From: Gammaproteobacteria bacterium
GTDB taxonomy: Bacteria > Pseudomonadota > Gammaproteobacteria > UBA6429 > Thiohalophilaceae
Reading direction: 5' to 3'
DNA: 8,182 bases
NCBI GenBank assembly: GCA_030593785.1
Contig: JAUVGM010000088.1
Coordinates: forward strand, 1-8,182
This document shows, piece by piece, positions 7,369 through 8,182 of this stretch (the stretch's first letter is position 1; each line of letters opens with the position of its first letter). A model generated the notes under the pieces. That model saw only the letters and a list, made by a program, of their open reading frames with translations, was not told the DNA's origin and searched no databases. Position numbers and translations under genes: made by a program.

Positions 7369-7422
7369 TTGAATTTGTCATTACTTGAAATTGATACACG
7401 GATAGTGAGAAGCCAGAGAACA

Positions 7423-7495
7423 GGGCAAAAGCTGACGAAAAAGCGGAGCTTACAATAAGTAAGTGAGCATTTTGAGGAAGCTTTTCGCTGTGCCC
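7423..7495. repeat. Imperfect 73-base palindrome between pilC and pilD
   Basis: The gap holds a nested imperfect inverted repeat. Four pairs of complementary blocks occur in order toward the centre: GGGCA (7423-7427) with TGCCC (7491-7495); AAAGCT (7428-7433) with AGCTTT (7479-7484); AAAA-GC near 7439-7444 with GCATTTT (7467-7473), one bulge; and CTTAC (7449-7453) with GTAAG (7459-7463), around a 5-base loop. The right arm carries extra bases, so the stem would be interrupted by bulges. No T-run follows directly on either strand, so it is not a standard terminator. It may be a degenerate dispersed repeat; I cannot confirm copies elsewhere from one window. The rest of the gap (7369-7422 and 7496-7557) shows no gene. 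Confidence 0.55.
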
Positions 7496-7557
7496 AACAT
7501 TTAAAAATATTATGTAGGGTAAACGCTGTAATCTGGTTTCGCAGCATTCGTGTGGTG

Positions 7558-8181
7558 TTAGCCTACTACTTTGCCCATCTGGAAGATAGGTAGATACATC
7601 GCAATAACCAGACCACCAATTACAACACCAAGGAAAGCCATGATTATAGGTTCTAATAAAGCCGTCATATTGTCTACAGCATCATCAACTTCTTGCTCAT
7701 AAAAATCAGCCACTTTAGATAGCATGGTATCGACTGACCCTGCTTCTTCACCAATAGCGGTCATTTGTACTACCATGTGGGGAAATAAATTAGTTTGTTT
7801 CATGGCTACATTAATTTGAGTACCTGTTGATACCTCGTCACGCATTTTAACAACAGCTTCCCGATATACAATATTACCTACAGCACCTGATACCGAGTCC
7901 ATTGCTTCAACAAGAGGAACACCTGCTGCAAACATGGTTGATAAAGTTCGGGCATAACGTGCGATAGCTGCTTTATGTAAAATTGAGCCAATGACAGGGG
8001 CTTTAAGTAGAGTTCTATCTAAAAATATATTAAAGGCATTTGAACGTTTTTTTGCTTCAAGTCCTGATTTTATTACGATAAATATTCCACCAAACAATGC
8101 CCACCACCATTCTTGCATCCATTCTGACATAGCAACCACAAATTTTGTCATTGCAGGTAGGTCAGCACCAAAACCAGAGAA
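7558..8181 (-). CDS. pilC: Type IV pilus inner-membrane platform protein PilC, C-terminal part (5' end outside window)
   Basis: PilC (type II secretion F family) is the polytopic inner-membrane platform on which the PilB and PilT ATPases act to add or remove pilin subunits. The frame runs through the right edge of the window, so only the last 207 residues of about 400 are present; the ATG at 8151 is internal, since the codons before it read FSGFGADLPA, typical of the region linking the two halves. What is seen is the second T2SSF domain: a membrane segment near EWWWALFGGIFIVI, then RTLLKAPVIGSILHKAAIARYARTLSTMFAAGVPLVEAMD, MTAIGEEAGSVDTMLSKVADFYEQEVD, and the final hydrophobic segment ending in YLPIFQMGKVVG. 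These match pilus PilC better than GspF, and pilD directly downstream agrees. Stop is TAA at 7558-7560. Confidence 0.96.
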   Translation of the reverse strand, partial: FSGFGADLPAMTKFVVAMSEWMQEWWWALFGGIFIVIKSGLEAKKRSNAFNIFLDRTLLKAPVIGSILHKAAIARYARTLSTMFAAGVPLVEAMDSVSGAVGNIVYREAVVKMRDEVSTGTQINVAMKQTNLFPHMVVQMTAIGEEAGSVDTMLSKVADFYEQEVDDAVDNMTALLEPIIMAFLGVVIGGLVIAMYLPIFQMGKVVG

Positions 8182-8182
8182 T

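Noticed and set aside
7359..7547. 62-codon reading frame on the minus strand across the pilC-pilD gap
   Set aside because: It overlaps the pilD start, lies over the imperfect palindrome, has low-complexity hydrophobic composition and no recognisable domain; best seen as a chance frame in a repeat.
7503..7548. Hairpin (AACGCTG / CAGCATT, one mismatch) after the pilC stop followed by five T on the minus strand
   Set aside because: The stem has a 13-base loop and is separated from the T-run by about 14 bases, so terminator function is not supported.
1..8182. A new defence, mobile or biosynthetic system
   Set aside because: Every gene but one belongs to a known core family in familiar order; there are no transposases, integrases, tRNA genes, CRISPR repeats or unusual enzyme sets.

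Overview
The window reads as an ordinary chromosomal core region of an AT-rich gammaproteobacterium. The evidence is the gene set and order: secA, a mutT-type Nudix gene, yacG, zapD and coaE lie together much as in Escherichia coli, and zapD is largely a gamma/betaproteobacterial gene. The presence of argJ, the fusion of MutT to a ThiE-like domain, and the adjoining pilC-pilD pair resemble Pseudomonas- or Legionella-like and free-living sulfur- or methane-oxidising gammaproteobacteria more than enterics. I cannot name the genus.

Layout. Positions 1 to 4652 read rightwards: the 3' two thirds of secA (cut by the window edge), argJ, a mutT-thiE-like fusion, and an unrecognised small membrane-anchored protein whose start is 2 bases after the fusion gene's stop. 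From 8182 down to 4649 everything reads leftwards: pilC (cut by the window edge), pilD, coaE, zapD, yacG. The two groups converge tail to tail with a 4-base overlap at 4649-4652. No gene-free stretch exceeds 300 bases. The gaps are 50 bases (secA-argJ, weak dyad plus the argJ ribosome binding site), 68 bases (argJ-mutT, nothing clear), 81 bases (coaE-zapD, a weak promoter candidate), 168 bases (pilD-coaE, an inverted repeat) and 189 bases (pilC-pilD, a second imperfect palindrome).

Functions. SecA is the Sec translocase motor; ArgJ recycles acetyl groups in arginine synthesis; the Nudix fusion probably sanitises oxidised nucleotides; CoaE completes coenzyme A; ZapD bundles FtsZ; YacG binds zinc and inhibits gyrase in E. 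coli; PilC and PilD belong to type IV pilus or pseudopilus assembly. They share a neighbourhood rather than one pathway.

I see no new multi-gene system. The most interesting items are the two palindromic elements filling the two widest leftward gaps, one with GTCATTGCGA-type ends of the kind dispersed in many bacterial genomes; the ThiE-like domain lacking the usual thiamin synthase residues; and the uncharacterised anchored protein with a Met-rich motif.
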